NCBI GenBank assembly: GCA_916700875.1
Contig: CAKAKS010000001.1
Location: 12,153,741 to 12,217,740 of the forward strand
Source of the DNA: Sebastes aleutianus
Lineage: Eukaryota > Chordata > Actinopteri > Perciformes > Sebastidae
Reading direction: 5' to 3'
Length of the DNA: 64,000 nt
Shown piece after piece: positions 1-11,722 of this stretch. A model generated the notes under the pieces. It was not told the origin of the DNA. It did not search any database and worked only from the letters and a program-made list of their open reading frames with translations. The stretch's first letter is position 1. Each line of letters begins with the position of its first letter. The position numbers and the translations under genes were made by a program.

Positions 1-1412
1 TTATGGTTTATATTTATGGCTGTTTTTAAAGATTTTCATCTTCAGTGGGAACTCCATGGACTTTCAGAAAGTGCTGAGAGATGGACGTACACATTGGGGG
101 ATGTTCTTTTCATGGGATTTGTAGACAATAACAAAAGTATATGATAATCTCAGGTTTATTCTTTGATACTGTTAAAGGCTGTTTTCAGTTAATCTGGCTG
201 ATTAGACCTCTTCTCAGGACTGTGTGGGCGTGTATAGACTATTGAGTCACATCTTCCTGATTCTCCTGTTAGCTTTGTTGAACCTGTTAAGGCGGGATAT
301 ATTACACCTTTATCATTCTTATTGGTCGATGAAGATTTTTGACCTAATAAATCCCCATCAAAGCTCCGGCCCACCTTCAACCTGAGCAGAGGTCTAATCA
401 GACAGAAAAACTGAAATTACTTGTGTGGGTGTTCAGAGGCTTTAAAGGTCGGTTCACCCAAATTACAATCGAACATATTTCTCATATTTCCACACCTCTA
501 GTGGACATGTACGATATCTATCTCTGAGATTTCTGCCTCCAGACAGCCAAGTCTTAATATATTAAACTTTTTAAGCTTTAATGATTTTAGACGAGTACAC
601 TTTGATGCATAACATTGTTAACATGTTCATAAATGTACTATTTAGCTGATGATTTGTGTTTGATGTAATGGAATATGAATTTCTTGGTTGTACAAAAACG
701 GGTTTTACTATGTGTTACCGTGTGCTCATATGAGTGTGCTACATCAGATTCAGCAAACACTCCTAACTTCAGATAACTGTGTAAATGCGTAAACATGATG
801 AATGCCACCTGTGTGTAAATAAGCTCTCGTTCATGAGAATTGTAAATTAACATAATTAACACACCAATGATACCAAGTATGAATCTGTTTGTACGAGTGG
901 TTCTTGAGGCCAATTGTCTAGTACTCTACTATGATATTCTGTGGCCTTTGGCATAGCTTTAGAAATGTGTGCAAATTGCCATCTGTTTGATTAATGAAAT
1001 TGTATGAAAATTAATGTATAACACAAATAATGTATGTTACAAAGCATATGCATACAACATTTGCATATGGTTTTAATAATTTACTGTATCACTCTGTAAT
1101 GATTAAAAAATACTGGCACAAATTATTTTCCATCTCTGTATTTTAAAAAAAAATTCACTGTTTGTGTTTGATGTAATTAGCTGGCATAGTCAAATGAATT
1201 ATTGAGGGGACTCAATTTTCTACAGTAAATTCAATCACAAGAACTAAAGAAAGATTATGACATGTCCTAAAAATGTCTTTATTTTTTGCATTCATTGAAA
1301 TGGATTCCACCAGCCCCTGAGACTAGAAAGAACTTGAACTTTATAAAAATAAATCCAATCATACTGACGGCATTCATACAGTATATCTGGAGTAGCAGTA
1401 GAAGTTAAAGCT
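1..1412 (+). repeat. 3' flank of an upstream lectin-array copy (unit edge)
   Basis: This stretch is the same sequence as 8441-9852, which lies just downstream of lectin gene A, and as 13766-15172. In the first 1.2 kb I see only about two differences from the second copy. Because it is the 3' flank of a lectin gene in the other two places, the window begins just after a further copy that lies outside it. Short open frames here (for example 189-380 and 638-913 on the minus strand) recur only because the DNA is duplicated. An AATAAA at about 346-351 could serve the upstream gene. No gene is seen. Confidence 0.85.
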
Positions 1413-2219
1413 AAAACTGCATATTGCATTGATATTGATCTTATTTCATCAGAAGTTGGATATAAACAATCAACCTAAGCCTGTGTCTTCAGTCCAACAG
1501 ATGAATGTGAGTTGACCCGTATAAACAGACTGCTGGGAACGCCCATAACCTCCAATCTGGCACAGCTCTAAATCTTGTACCACAGCCAGGCTAAATCATT
1601 TGTCTGCAAGGGTAGATCAACTATAATCCATTTCACACCATTCAACAGTAACAGGGCATGTGAATGGCATCAGTAACAGATAACACTCTTACAAACAAAG
1701 CCCCTGTTTAGAATTAATCTTTACACAATCAGGCGGAGCATAAATTAGTCTTAAATTTCATTATTGAGACAACTGATTTGGAAATGTCCACGTGCATGTA
1801 ATTCTGTAGACTTCATTGTATGATGGGTGTAACATGTGCCTCTATCGTTCTTCAATTTCCCAGACAACCAGGCACCGAGATACTTTCATGTAGCTACAGA
1901 CCTGAACTCAAGTACAACAAAGCTGAGTTTGCAATTTTTTAAATTTTCAATATGACCTACCTTGTATCTCAGTCATCACTCATTTGACCTCAGTGGGAAG
2001 TTAATCTGTGGGAAAAGGGAACAGAAACCACAGGAGATGAAAGTCTGGAGCCTGAGAGATAACCCCTGAACTCGGTTGGTCAGTTTCAGTTTGTTCGTTT
2101 GAATAATTTTGTCCGAATATTACCTGGAATCTAAATTGAGAATGTGGGCAATACAGGTCAATATTTGTACAGACCAATCAGAGTTAATATAAAGTCAAAC
2201 ATTTGATGACATGGGCAAA
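1413..2219 (+). promoter_or_regulatory. Upstream/promoter region of lectin gene A
   Basis: There is no coding gene here. The stretch is duplicated upstream of gene B (about 9853-10660). Part of it (about 1980-2200) is also recognisable in inverted, diverged form upstream of gene C (about 23280-23510). A CCAAT box (2174-2178) followed by a TATA-like AATATAAAG (2186-2194) suggests transcription starting near 2215-2225. The same pair occurs at 10614-10634 for gene B. Gene C keeps only the CCAAT box (minus strand, 23297-23301). The promoter role is inferred from position and conservation. Confidence 0.55.
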
Positions 2220-2344
2220 AGGAGCATCCTCTTTTCTGCACAATAAATATCACTGCATATTAGTTTCTGATGTGTTTGTTGTAAATCAGCAGCATCTTCA
2301 TGTGAATGCAGTCATACTGGTACTGACTTCTTCTCTGATCCAAG
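2220..2344 (+). other. Non-coding first exon (5'UTR) of lectin gene A
   Basis: The segment ends in CAAG followed by a strong GTAAGT donor at 2345. An equivalent donor is found after the matching segment of gene B (exon end 10784) and of gene C (exon end 23126, minus). The coding ATG lies in the next exon, after an acceptor at about 3415. The 5' end is approximate, taken from the TATA-like box. Confidence 0.55.
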
Positions 2345-2729
2345 GTAAGTGCATATAACTCTAATTCACTTTCACTCCAGTTTCATTTAAAGTGCATGTG
2401 CAGATTATTATTCCTGTAAAATTAAATGATCCCATTAAAATTTAAATATTTGGATTACTTCAAGCAGGCTTAATTTTGTGCACGCTCCAAAACAAACCAC
2501 AAATGAGATTATAGATTTTGGCAAAATCGATCCTTGCAAATAATTTAAAGGCTTCTTCATGTTACCAGCAATGTTTGTACTAATTAAGCAGGATTTTAAT
2601 GCAAATGTCACATCTGACTACACTTATAAATCCTTATAAAATAAAACTCAGTCAATCACAAGTAAGCACAAATAATTGATCGGAGCGTACTTATCAATAC
2701 AGATTTACAAAGAGCGTAAAAATGTTCAG

Positions 2730-3331
2730 CCCAGTCACACAGCAGTTTGTAAAATAGTCATGAAATTTAATGTATTGATTTGTGTACATAGAAACAAATG
2801 TCAAATTTTTTTTCATGACTGTCAGCACAAAATCAAATCGGATGTAATCAACGTAATTGTGAACCGGGAAGTACAGAGAGCGGTGAATGCCAGGTAGGGA
2901 GGAGGTCGGGAGAGATGGCTGGATCAAAGAACACTGGCCTTTCGCCCAGGAGACCGGTGTCTGTGTCCCGTGTGAAACCAGAAGTCAAAGTTGATTTATT
3001 TGCCATGTTACTTCTGTACTTCAGTTACGGCTCTTCCGGAGTTATTTTAACCAAAATCGCGATCTTTTCCTAAAGCTAACTATGAAGTTTTCTTGCCTAA
3101 GCCTAACCAAGTTGATCTTTTCCTAAGCCTAACTAAGTAGTTTTATTTTGAAAAGACTGGAGCGGAAATTGGCACGCGTGTCACATGTTGCTTGACATTC
3201 GTAGGAAAACACGCGAAAAATACGTTGTTGAAAGTCGTGCTGGGCGTCACGAAACAAAAGGTCTATGTACACAAATCAAAAAGATTAAATTTCATGACTA
3301 TTTCACGAACTGCTGTGAGACTGTGTTGAAA
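2730..3331. mobile_element. MITE-like element in intron 1 of gene A (family 1)
   Basis: This is a non-autonomous DNA element of about 600 bp with long terminal inverted repeats. The left end (about 2731-2795) and the right end (about 3262-3331) are reverse complements over roughly 60 bases and include the core CACAGCAGTT and a TTTCATGACTATTT stretch. The inside carries the CCTAACTAAGTAGTTTT motif shared with many other copies in the window. Gene B has the same insertion at 11170-11722. Gene C intron 1 lacks it and shows the unoccupied site. No transposase is present. Confidence 0.75.
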
Positions 3332-3435
3332 AGTCTTAAGGACTAACTTTGTATGTGTACATAATAGTGTATTTGTGGTTTTGCTAACATCTATAAATGT
3401 CTCCTCCTCAACAGGGAAAACAGACCTTTATCAGA

Positions 3436-6400
3436 ATGGAGTTAATGGAAGTTGATGACGATGAGCTACATGTGAATAAGAACCTCACAATGGGAGGCCT
3501 CGTTACCTCAGGTATGAGGGTGCTTCTGTTTTACAGGGAGAATCCGTAAAGAGGCAACCCTTGAAATTATGTTTAACTGTTTTCTAACTTTTGATTTAGT
3601 TGATTTTCAGAGGAAGAAGCAGCCCTCTAGATGTGCGTCCGTGTGTCTTGGATTACTGTGTGCTGTCCTGTTGGCTGGTAACATAGGACAGTTTGTCTAC
3701 TGTAAGTGATTTGTTTGTTATCACTGGACATATGAATAATGGATTTACTAACTGCGGTTCGTATAATATCTTACAAAAAATGTTATTCCTCCTTTTTTGT
3801 TTGTTTTCCTATGAATGTCCAGCAACACCTCAATTCAATTTATGCATTTTGCATTCATACAGTCTTTTCAAAATAAACTTCCCTCTTCACAGGAAACAAC
3901 TTCCTTAGGTTTAGATAATAAAACTACTTAGTTAGGTTTAGGAAAAGATCAACTTGGTTAGGATAGACAAGAAATCTACTTAGTTAGGATTAAGCAGCAA
4001 AACTACTTGGTTAGGTTTAGGAATAGATCAACTTGGTTAGGATAGACAAGAAATCTACTTAGTTAGGATTAAGCAACAAAACTACTTGGTTAGGTTTAGG
4101 AATAGATCAACTTGGTTAGGTTTAGGCAACAAAACTACTTAGTTAGGTTTAGGAAAAGATCATGGTTTGGCTTAAATAACTCCACCCACCCATCCACCCC
4201 AACCTCCTCCCTACGCAGTGTTTTCTGCTTTTAATATTTCCTGATTCGCGATTACGTGGATTACACACAAATTGATTTCATGGGATATACACGAATTACA
4301 GTGTATTACTTTTCGTATAGCTAATGTTGTAGACTATCATACAAAATCAAAAGAAGAGCCATTTTTTCAAAATCCAATAATATTTTGAATTTCTTTTGCA
4401 TTTCACAGATGAGATAATCAGCCGCTTCTCGTCAGCAGACCCAACGCAGGCCAGCTACATTCAAGGAGGTCAACTGCAGAGCAGCTATGATGCTTTAACA
4501 GCAGAGAGAAAACAATTGGATGCCAGACTGACTAACCTGACTAAAGAAAAAGACCGGTGGCAGCAAAGCTACAGCTCTTTGACTACTGAAAGAGATGAGT
4601 TTAAGGCCAGTTTCAACAATCTGAAAAATGAGAGCGACCAGTTACAAGTAAGTTACAACACCTTAAAACTAGAGAGCGATCAGTTACAGACTTATCACAC
4701 TAATCTGACAGCAAGTAAAGACCAGCTACAGACCAAGCACAGTAGCCTTCAAAGAGAAAAAGATGAGTTACAGACTAATAAAGACCAGCTACAGACCAGG
4801 TACAGTACCCTTCAAAGAGAAAAAGATGAGTTACAGACTAATAAAGACCAGCTACAGACCAAGCACAGTAGCCTTCAAAGAGAAAAAGATGAGTTACAGA
4901 CTAATAAAGACCAGCTACAGAATAGTTACAGTAGCCTGCAAAGAGAAAAAGAAGAGTTACAGACTTTGTCTGTTACGCTGAGAGCAAACAGAGATCAGTT
5001 GCAGAGCAATTACTCTTCACTGAAGACGAACAAGGACCAGTTGCAAAGAAGCTATGACACACTGAGTATAAGTAGGAATCACATTCAGACTAGCTACAAT
5101 TCATTGCAGAAAGACAAAGAACGATTGCAGTCCAGCTATAATACAATGCAGAAGGAGAAAGAGCAGTTACAGAAAAGTTACAGTTCTTTGACTACTGAAA
5201 GAGATGACTTCAAGGCCAGTTTCAACAATCTGAAAAATGAGAGCGACCAGTTACAAGTAAGTTACAACACCTTAAAACTAGAGAGCGATCAGTTACAGAC
5301 TTATCACACTAATCTGACAGCAAGTAAAGACCAGCTACAGACCAAGCACAGTAGCCTTCAAAGAGAAAAAGATGAGTTACAGACTAATAAAGACCAGCTA
5401 CAGACTAGTTACAGTAGCCTGCAAAGAGAAAAAGATGAGTTACAGACTAATAAAGACCAGCTACAGACTAGTTACAGTAGCCTGCAAAGAGAAAAAGAAG
5501 AGTTACAGACTTTGTCTGTTACGCTGAGAGCAAACAGAGATCAGTTGCAGAGCAATTACTCTTCACTGAAGACGAACAAGGACCAGTTGCAAAGAAGCTA
5601 TGACACACTGGGTATAAGTAGGAATCACATTCAGACTAGCTACAATTCATTGCAGAAAGACAAAGAACGATTGCAGTCCAGCTATAATACAATGCAGAAG
5701 GAGAAAGAGCAGTTACAGAAAAGTTACAGTTCTTTGACTACTGAAAGAGATGACTTCAAGACCAGTTCCAACAATCTGAAAAACGAGAGGGACCAGTTAC
5801 AAGCACGTTACAACACCTTAAAACAAGACTGCGATCAGTTACAGACTAATAAAGACCAGCTACAGACCAGGTACAGTAGCTTGCAAAAACAAAAAGATGA
5901 GTTACAGACTTTGTCTGTTACGCTGAGAGCAAACAGAGATCAGTTGCAGAGCAATTACTCTTCACTGAAGACGAACAAGGACCAGTTGCAAAGAAGCTAT
6001 GACACACTGAGTATAAGTAGGAATCTCATTCAGACCAGCTACAATTCATTGCAGAAAGACAAAGAACGATTGCAGTCGAGTTATAATACTATGCAGAAGG
6101 AGAAAGAGCAGTTACAGCAAAGTTACAGTTCTTTGACTACTGAAAGAGATGACTTCAAGACCAGTTCCAACAATCTGAAAAACGAGAGGGACCAGTTACA
6201 AGCACGTTACAACACCTTAAAACAAGAGAGCGATCAGTTAGAGATTAATAAAGACCAGGTACAGACCAAGTACAGTAGCCTTCAAAGAGAAAAAGATGAG
6301 TTACAGACTTTGTCTGTTACGCTGAGAGCAAACAGAGATCAGTTGCAGAGCAATTACTCCTCACTGAAGATGAACAAGGACCAGTTGCAAAGAAGCTATG

Positions 6401-8253
6401 ACACACTGAGTATAAGTAGGAATCACATTCAGACCAGCTACAATTCATTGCAGAAAGACAAAGAACGATTGCAGTCCAGTTATAATTCTCTGCAGAAGGA
6501 AAAAGAGCAGTTACAGCAAAGTTACAGTTCTTTGACTACTGAAAGAAATGACTTCAAGACCAGTTCCAACAGTCTAAAAAACGAGAGGAACCAGTTACAA
6601 ACACGTTACAACACCTTAAAACAAGAGAGCGATCAGTTACAGACTAATAAAGACCAGCTACAGACCAGGTACAGTAGCCTGCAAAGACAAAAAGATTCGT
6701 TACAAACCAATAAAGACCAGCTACAGACCAGGTACAGTAGCCTGCAAAAACAAAAAGATGAGTTACAGACTTTGTCTGTTACGCTGAGAGCAAACAGAGA
6801 TCAGTTGCAGAGCAATTACTCTTCACTGAAGATGAACAAGGACCAGTTGCAAAGAAGCTATAACATACTGAGTTTAAGTAAGATGTCCCTTCAGACCAGA
6901 TACAATTCATTGGAGAAAGACAAAGAACGATTGCAGTCGAGTTATAATACTCGGCAGAGGGAAAAAGAGCAGTTACAGACCAAATACACCAGTTTGGCTG
7001 CAGCTAGAGATCAGCTACAGAAGAAGATCGACAAAGTGAGAGGTGAGATGTTTGTCATAAAGCTTTATTATTGTTCAGTTATAGTGTGTTATTTTTAGCC
7101 TTTTTGTGATATTTTGTCCCTCTCCATGTTTTTAATTTTCAGCTAAACCCTGTCAGACAGGCTGGAGTAAGTTCGACATCAGCTGTTACTTTGTTTCAAA
7201 TTTGGAGAAAGACTGGAAGGAAAGCCGACAATACTGCATCGCAAAGGGAGCAGATCTAGTCGTCATAGACAGCAGGGATGAGCAGGTGAGAAAGAAAGAA
7301 AGAAAGAAAGAATAAACTGGAAGAGATCACAAACATGTTGTCTTGGAGAATGAATGGAGCAGAGGAAGCTTATAGCAGCATCTTGAAAAGCAGAAGCAAA
7401 AATTGTGTGATCTCTCTGTGATACATATTTATGTCTAATCATTCCTGTCTTCTCCATGTGCTAACAGGCATTTGTCAACGGGTTACTGGATCAAGGCCAA
7501 AATGCCTGGACTGGTATGACTGACAGTATTATAGAAGGAAGATGGATGTGGGTGGACGGGACTCCAGTCACCACAACGTAAGTTTTAACTGTATGAATTA
7601 AAATATCTCTTTAGGATCATGATATTAGACACTTTACTGTATTAAGTCTGCAGCTTTATAATATACCATTTCTTTCAACACATTTTCACTCCCAACTTGT
7701 CAAATACTGCCACTTGGTCAGTGCCCTTTGGCATCGAAGACCGATGCGCAGGGTACCCCTCTTGCATTACTTTTGGACGGACCAGGGAGTGTCAATGTAC
7801 GCTTGCTACACCAGTCTCCTGTTAAAAGTCTTGGGTTTGTTTGACAAGAAAATGTGGAGGAAGGCTTTGAATATATTTTGCCACAAAGTAAATGCCACAC
7901 TGAATCAGGAGGTGATGTGCTTTCCAACTGTGACCTTACACACTGTACATACTCTACATACTACCACTTCTATACAAATAAGACTTAAATCAACAGAAAT
8001 TTGGGTTAAAATCCTTTTAATCACAGTTTGGGTCAGAAATAAAAGGTGCGAGCAGTTGAGAAACTAAAACTGGGAGCTGTAAAAAAGCATTTCTGTCTCC
8101 ATTATCTTGTTCATCAGGTACTGGGGGGAGAACCAGCCCAACAGCTACGATGGGAACCAGGACTGTGGAGAAACTGTGCAAAAGTCATTGGGAGTTGGAG
8201 AATGGAACGATGACGGCTGTTTTGGTGATCAGAACTTTATCTGTGAGAGATAA
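3436..8253 (+). CDS. CD209/CLEC4-like type II C-type lectin with giant stalk (gene A)
   Basis: Coding exons: 3436-3511, 3600-3701, 4409-7042, 7143-7285, 7468-7577, 8118-8253. They join in frame to 1066 residues with GT-AG borders and phases 1,1,1,0,2. Residues 1-36 form an acidic cytoplasmic tail (DDDE cluster) ending in basic RKKQPSR, 37-59 a membrane segment, 61-938 a heptad-repeat stalk and 939-1066 the CTLD. The CTLD has six cysteines (PCQTGW, SCY, YC, DCGE, GC, IC), WTGM in place of WIGL, QPN at the calcium-site position usually EPN or QPD, and an intact WND. Family knowledge makes it a calcium-dependent carbohydrate receptor at the surface of immune cells, oligomerising through the stalk. 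The stalk is far longer than the short necks of CD209-type receptors. The CTLD-plus-TM architecture is certain; the exact orthologue is not. No ITAM, ITIM or tyrosine endocytosis signal is obvious in the tail. Confidence 0.88.
3754..4321. mobile_element. Dispersed element with CCTAA-type tandem core in intron 3 of gene A
   Basis: Gene A intron 3 is about 0.7 kb, but gene C intron 3 is only about 140 bp. The surplus is a dispersed element starting near GCGGTTCGTATAATATC and ending near ATTACTTTTCGTATAGC. A related right end occurs at 37765-37800 in reverse. Inside, 3915-4165 holds degenerate tandem units of GGTTTAGG/GATAGACAAG type with a 79-bp step. Gene B carries the same insertion (12153-12750). 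It retains a block of about 110 bp that gene A has lost near 4165. Confidence 0.65.
4409..7042 (+). repeat. Nested tandem repeats encoding the heptad stalk of gene A
   Basis: This single 2634-bp exon encodes 878 residues. The basic unit is 63 bp, or 21 residues (three heptads of the type DQLQTxY-SSLQREK-DELQTNK). A larger unit is marked by the sequence for LSVTLRANRDQLQ, starting near 4965, 5511, 5910, 6309 and 6771. Those spacings are 546, 399, 399 and 462 bp, that is 182, 133, 133 and 154 residues, all exact multiples of seven. The expansion therefore never broke frame or heptad register. Each heptad has essentially one Leu; Gln, Asn, Ser and Tyr are abundant. Confidence 0.9.
7290..7313 (+). 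repeat. (GAAA)n microsatellite at intron 5 start, gene A
   Basis: About six GAAA units directly follow the exon 5 donor. Gene C has a shorter related A/G tract at the same place. Confidence 0.85.
7680..8060. repeat. Dispersed repeat fragment in intron 6 of gene A
   Basis: The segment around 7690-7790 resembles, in reverse, sequence near 26050-26120 (CAACTTGTCAAATACTGCCA-type edge and a GATGCGCAGGGTACCC stretch). It is therefore a dispersed repeat and not an exon. The 117-residue open frame here has no family likeness and interrupts the lectin intron. Confidence 0.5.
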
Positions 8254-8440
8254 TATCACAATGATTTACACAGTTAATGATGGTGTGTTGGACTGCAGTT
8301 CTAATGTACATCATAACTAATTGATTCTTTGTATTAATCCGCAGCTGAAAATAGTCCCCAACAAATACAGTGTTTACTCCAGTTTGCTAAAATCTACAAT
8401 GCCCCGCTGTTTTAGGAAATTACTGAGCCTTTTTTGAAAA
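8254..8440 (+). other. Start of the 3'UTR / 3' flank of lectin gene A
   Basis: This follows the TAA at 8251-8253. The same sequence, diverged and inverted, follows the gene C stop codon (about 18500-18778). The nearest AATAAA on this strand is at 8786-8791, so the transcript may run about 0.5 kb into the duplicated flank. Confidence 0.5.
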
Positions 8441-10660
8441 TTATGGTTTATATTTATGGCTGTTTTTAAAGATTTTCATCTTCAGTGGGAACTCCATGGA
8501 CTTTCAGAAAGTGCTGAAAGATGGACGTACACATTGGGGGATGTTCTTTTCATGGGATTTGTAGACAATAACAAAAGTATATGATAATCTCAGGTTTATT
8601 CTTTGATACTGTTAAAGGCTGTTTTCAGTTAATCTGGCTGATTAGACCTCTTCTCAGGACTGTGTGGGCGTGTATAGACTATTGAGTCACATCTTCCTGA
8701 TTCTCCTGTTAGCTTTGTTGAACCTGTTAAGGCGGGATATATTACACCTTTATCATTCTTATTGGTCGATGAAGATTTTTGACCTAATAAATCCCCATCA
8801 AAGCTCCGGCCCACCTTCAACCTGAGCAGAGGTCTAATCAGACAGAAAAACTGAAATCACTTGTGTGGGTGTTCAGAGGCTTTAAAGGTCGGTTCACCCA
8901 AATTACAATCGAACATATTTCTCATATTTCCACACCTCTAGTGGACATGTACGATATCTATCTCTGAGATTTCTGCCTCCAGACAGCCAAGTCTTAATAT
9001 ATTAAACTTTTTAAGCTTTAATGATTTTAGACGAGTACACTTTGATGCATAACATTGTTAACATGTTCATAAATGTACTATTTAGCTGATGATTTGTGTT
9101 TGATGTAATGGAATATGAATTTCTTGGTTGTACAAAAACGGGTTTTACTATGTGTTACCGTGTGCTCATATGAGTGTGCTACATCAGATTCAGCAAACAC
9201 TCCTAACTTCAGATAACTGTGTAAATGCGTAAACATGATGAATGCCACCTGTGTGTAAATAAGCTCTCGTTCATGAGAATTGTAAATTAACATAATTAAC
9301 ACACCAATGATACCAAGTATGAATCTGTTTGTACGAGTGGTTCTTGAGGCCAATTGTCTAGTACTCTACTATGATATTCTGTGGCCTTTGGCATAGCTTT
9401 AGAAATGTGTGCAAATTGCCATCTGTTTGATTAATGAAATTGTATGAAAATTAATGTATAACACAAATAATGTATGTTACAAAGCATATGCATACAACAT
9501 TTGCATATGGTTTTAATAATTTACTGTATCACTCTGTAATGATTAAAAAATACTGGCACAAATTATTTTCCATCTCTGTATTTTAAAAAAAAATTCACTG
9601 TTTGTGTTTGATGTAATTAGCTGGCATAGTCAAATGAATTATTGAGGGGACTCAACTTTCTACAGTAAATTCAATCACAAGAACTAAAGAAAGATTATGA
9701 CACGTGCTAAAAATGTCTTTATTTTTTGCATTCATTGAAATGGATTCCACCAGCCCCTGGGACTAGAAAGAACTTGAACTTTATAAAAATAAATCCAATC
9801 ATACTGACGGCATTCATACAGTATATCTGGAGTAGCAGTAGAAGTTAAAGCTAAAACTGCATATTGCATTGATATTGATCTTATTTCATCAGAAGTTGGA
9901 TATAAACAATCAACCTAAGCCTGTGTCTTCAGTCCAACAGATGAATGTGAGTTGACCCGTATAAACAGACTGCTGGGAACGCCCATAACCTCCAATCTGG
10001 CACAGCTCTAAATTTTGTACCACAGCCAGGCTAAATCATTTGTCTGCAAGGGTAGATCAACTATAATCCATTTCACACCATTCAACAGTAACAGGGCATG
10101 TGAATGGCATCAGTAACAGATAACACTCTTACAAACAAAGCCCCTGTTTAGAATTAATCTTTACACAATCAGGCGGAGCATAAATTAGTCTTAAATTTCA
10201 TTATTGAGACAACTGATTTGGAAATGTCCACGTGCATGTAATTCTGTAGACTTCATTGTATGATGGGTGTAACATGTGCCTCTATCGTTCTTCAATTTCC
10301 CAGACAACCAGGCACCGAGATACTTGCATGTAGCTACAGCCCTGAACTCAACTACAACAAAGCTGAGTTTGCAATTTTTTAAATTTTCAATATGACCTAC
10401 CTTGTATCTCAGTCATCACTCATTTGACCTCAGTGGGAAGTTAATCTGTGGGAAAAGGGAACAGAAACCACAGGAGATGAAAGTCTGGAGCCTGAGAGAT
10501 AACCACTGAACTCGGTTGGTCAGTTTCAGTTTGTTCGTTTGAATAATTTTGTCCGAATATTACCTGAAATCTAAACTGAGAATGTGGGCAATACAGGTCA
10601 AGATTTGTGCAGACCAATCAGAGTTAATATAAAGTCAAACATTTGATGACATGGGCAAAA
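8441..10660 (+). repeat. Second copy of lectin intergenic unit (3' flank of A, upstream of B)
   Basis: Every recognisable landmark of 1-2220 recurs here at an offset of exactly 8440 bp, with very few substitutions. The copy includes the possible poly(A) signal at 8786-8791 and the CCAAT/TATA pair of gene B at 10614-10634. No independent gene is seen. Confidence 0.9.
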
Positions 10661-10784
10661 GGAGCATCCTCTTTTCTGCACAATAAATATCACTGCACAT
10701 TAGTTTCTGATGTGTTTGTTGTAAATCAGCAGCATCTTCATGTGAATGCAGTCATACTGGTACTGACTTCTTCTCAGATCCAAG
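10661..10784 (+). other. Non-coding first exon (5'UTR) of gene B
   Basis: This copy of the gene A 5'UTR exon ends in CAAG before GTAAGT. The promoter and donor are intact, so gene B could still be transcribed. Confidence 0.5.
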
Positions 10785-11169
10785 GTAAGTGCATATAACT
10801 CTAATTCACTTTCATGCCAGCTTTATTTAAAGTGCATGTGCAGATTATTATTCCTGTAAAATTAAATGATCCCATTAAAATTTAAATATTTGGATTACTT
10901 CAAGCAGGCTTCATGTTGTGCACGCTCCAAAACAAACCACAAATGAGATTATAGATTTTGGCAAAATCGATCCTTGCAAATAATTTAAAGGCTTCTTCAT
11001 GTTACCAGCAATGTTTGTACTAATTAAGCAGGATTTTAATGCAAATGTCACATCTGACTAGACTTATAAATCCTTATAAAATAAAACTCAGTCAATCACA
11101 AGTAAGCACAAATAATTGATCGGAGCGTACTTATCAATAAAGATTTACAAAGAGCGTAAAAAAGTTCAG

Positions 11170-11722
11170 CCCAGTCGCACAGCAGTTTGTAAAATAGTCA
11201 TGAAATTTAATGTATTGATTTGTGTACAAAGAAACAAATGTCACATTTTTTTTCATGACTGTCAGCACAAAATCAAATCGTATGTAATCAATGTAATTGT
11301 GAACCGGGAAGTACAGTGAGCGGTGAATGCCACGTAGGGAGGAGGTCGGGAGAGAAGGCTGGATCAAAGAACACTGGCCTTTCGCACAGGAGACCGGTGT
11401 TTGTGTCCCGTGTGAAACCAGAAGTCAAAGTTGATTTATTTGCGATGTTACTTCTGTACTTCAGTTACGCCTCTTCAGGAGTTATTTTAACCCAAATCGC
11501 GATCTTTTCCTAAACCTAACTAAGTAGTTTGTTGCCTAAGCCTAACCAAGTTGATCTTTTCCTAAACCTAACTAAGTAGTTTTATTTTGAAAAGACTGGA
11601 GCGGAAAACGCGCGAAAAATACGTTGTTGAAAGTCGTGCTGGGCGTCACGAAACAAAAGGTCTATGTACATAAATCAAAAAGATTGAATTTCATGACTAT
11701 TTCACGAACTGACGTGAGACTG
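11170..11722. mobile_element. MITE-like element in intron 1 of gene B (family 1)
   Basis: This is the duplicate of the element at 2730-3331, with the same inverted ends but more internal differences and a deletion near 11600. Its shared position dates the insertion before the A/B duplication. Confidence 0.7.

Noticed and set aside
189..380. 63-residue minus-strand frame present three times (also 8629 and 13952)
   Set aside because: It is 3' flank sequence of the lectin units copied with them; no family likeness.
638..913. 91-residue minus-strand frame, identical at 9078-9353
   Set aside because: Identity follows from the recent tandem duplication; no domain, no splice context and interrupted in the third copy.
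3900..4165. TTAGG-rich runs resembling telomere repeats
   Set aside because: The units are irregular, mixed with other words and part of a dispersed element; vertebrate telomeres are TTAGGG arrays.
4763..4981. 72-residue overlapping frame inside the stalk exon
   Set aside because: It is a shifted frame of the coding repeat and recurs only because the repeat does.
4409..7042. Regularly spaced repeats as a CRISPR-like or satellite array
   Set aside because: The repeats are in a continuous coding frame, with correct splice borders and heptad spacing, in a vertebrate genome.
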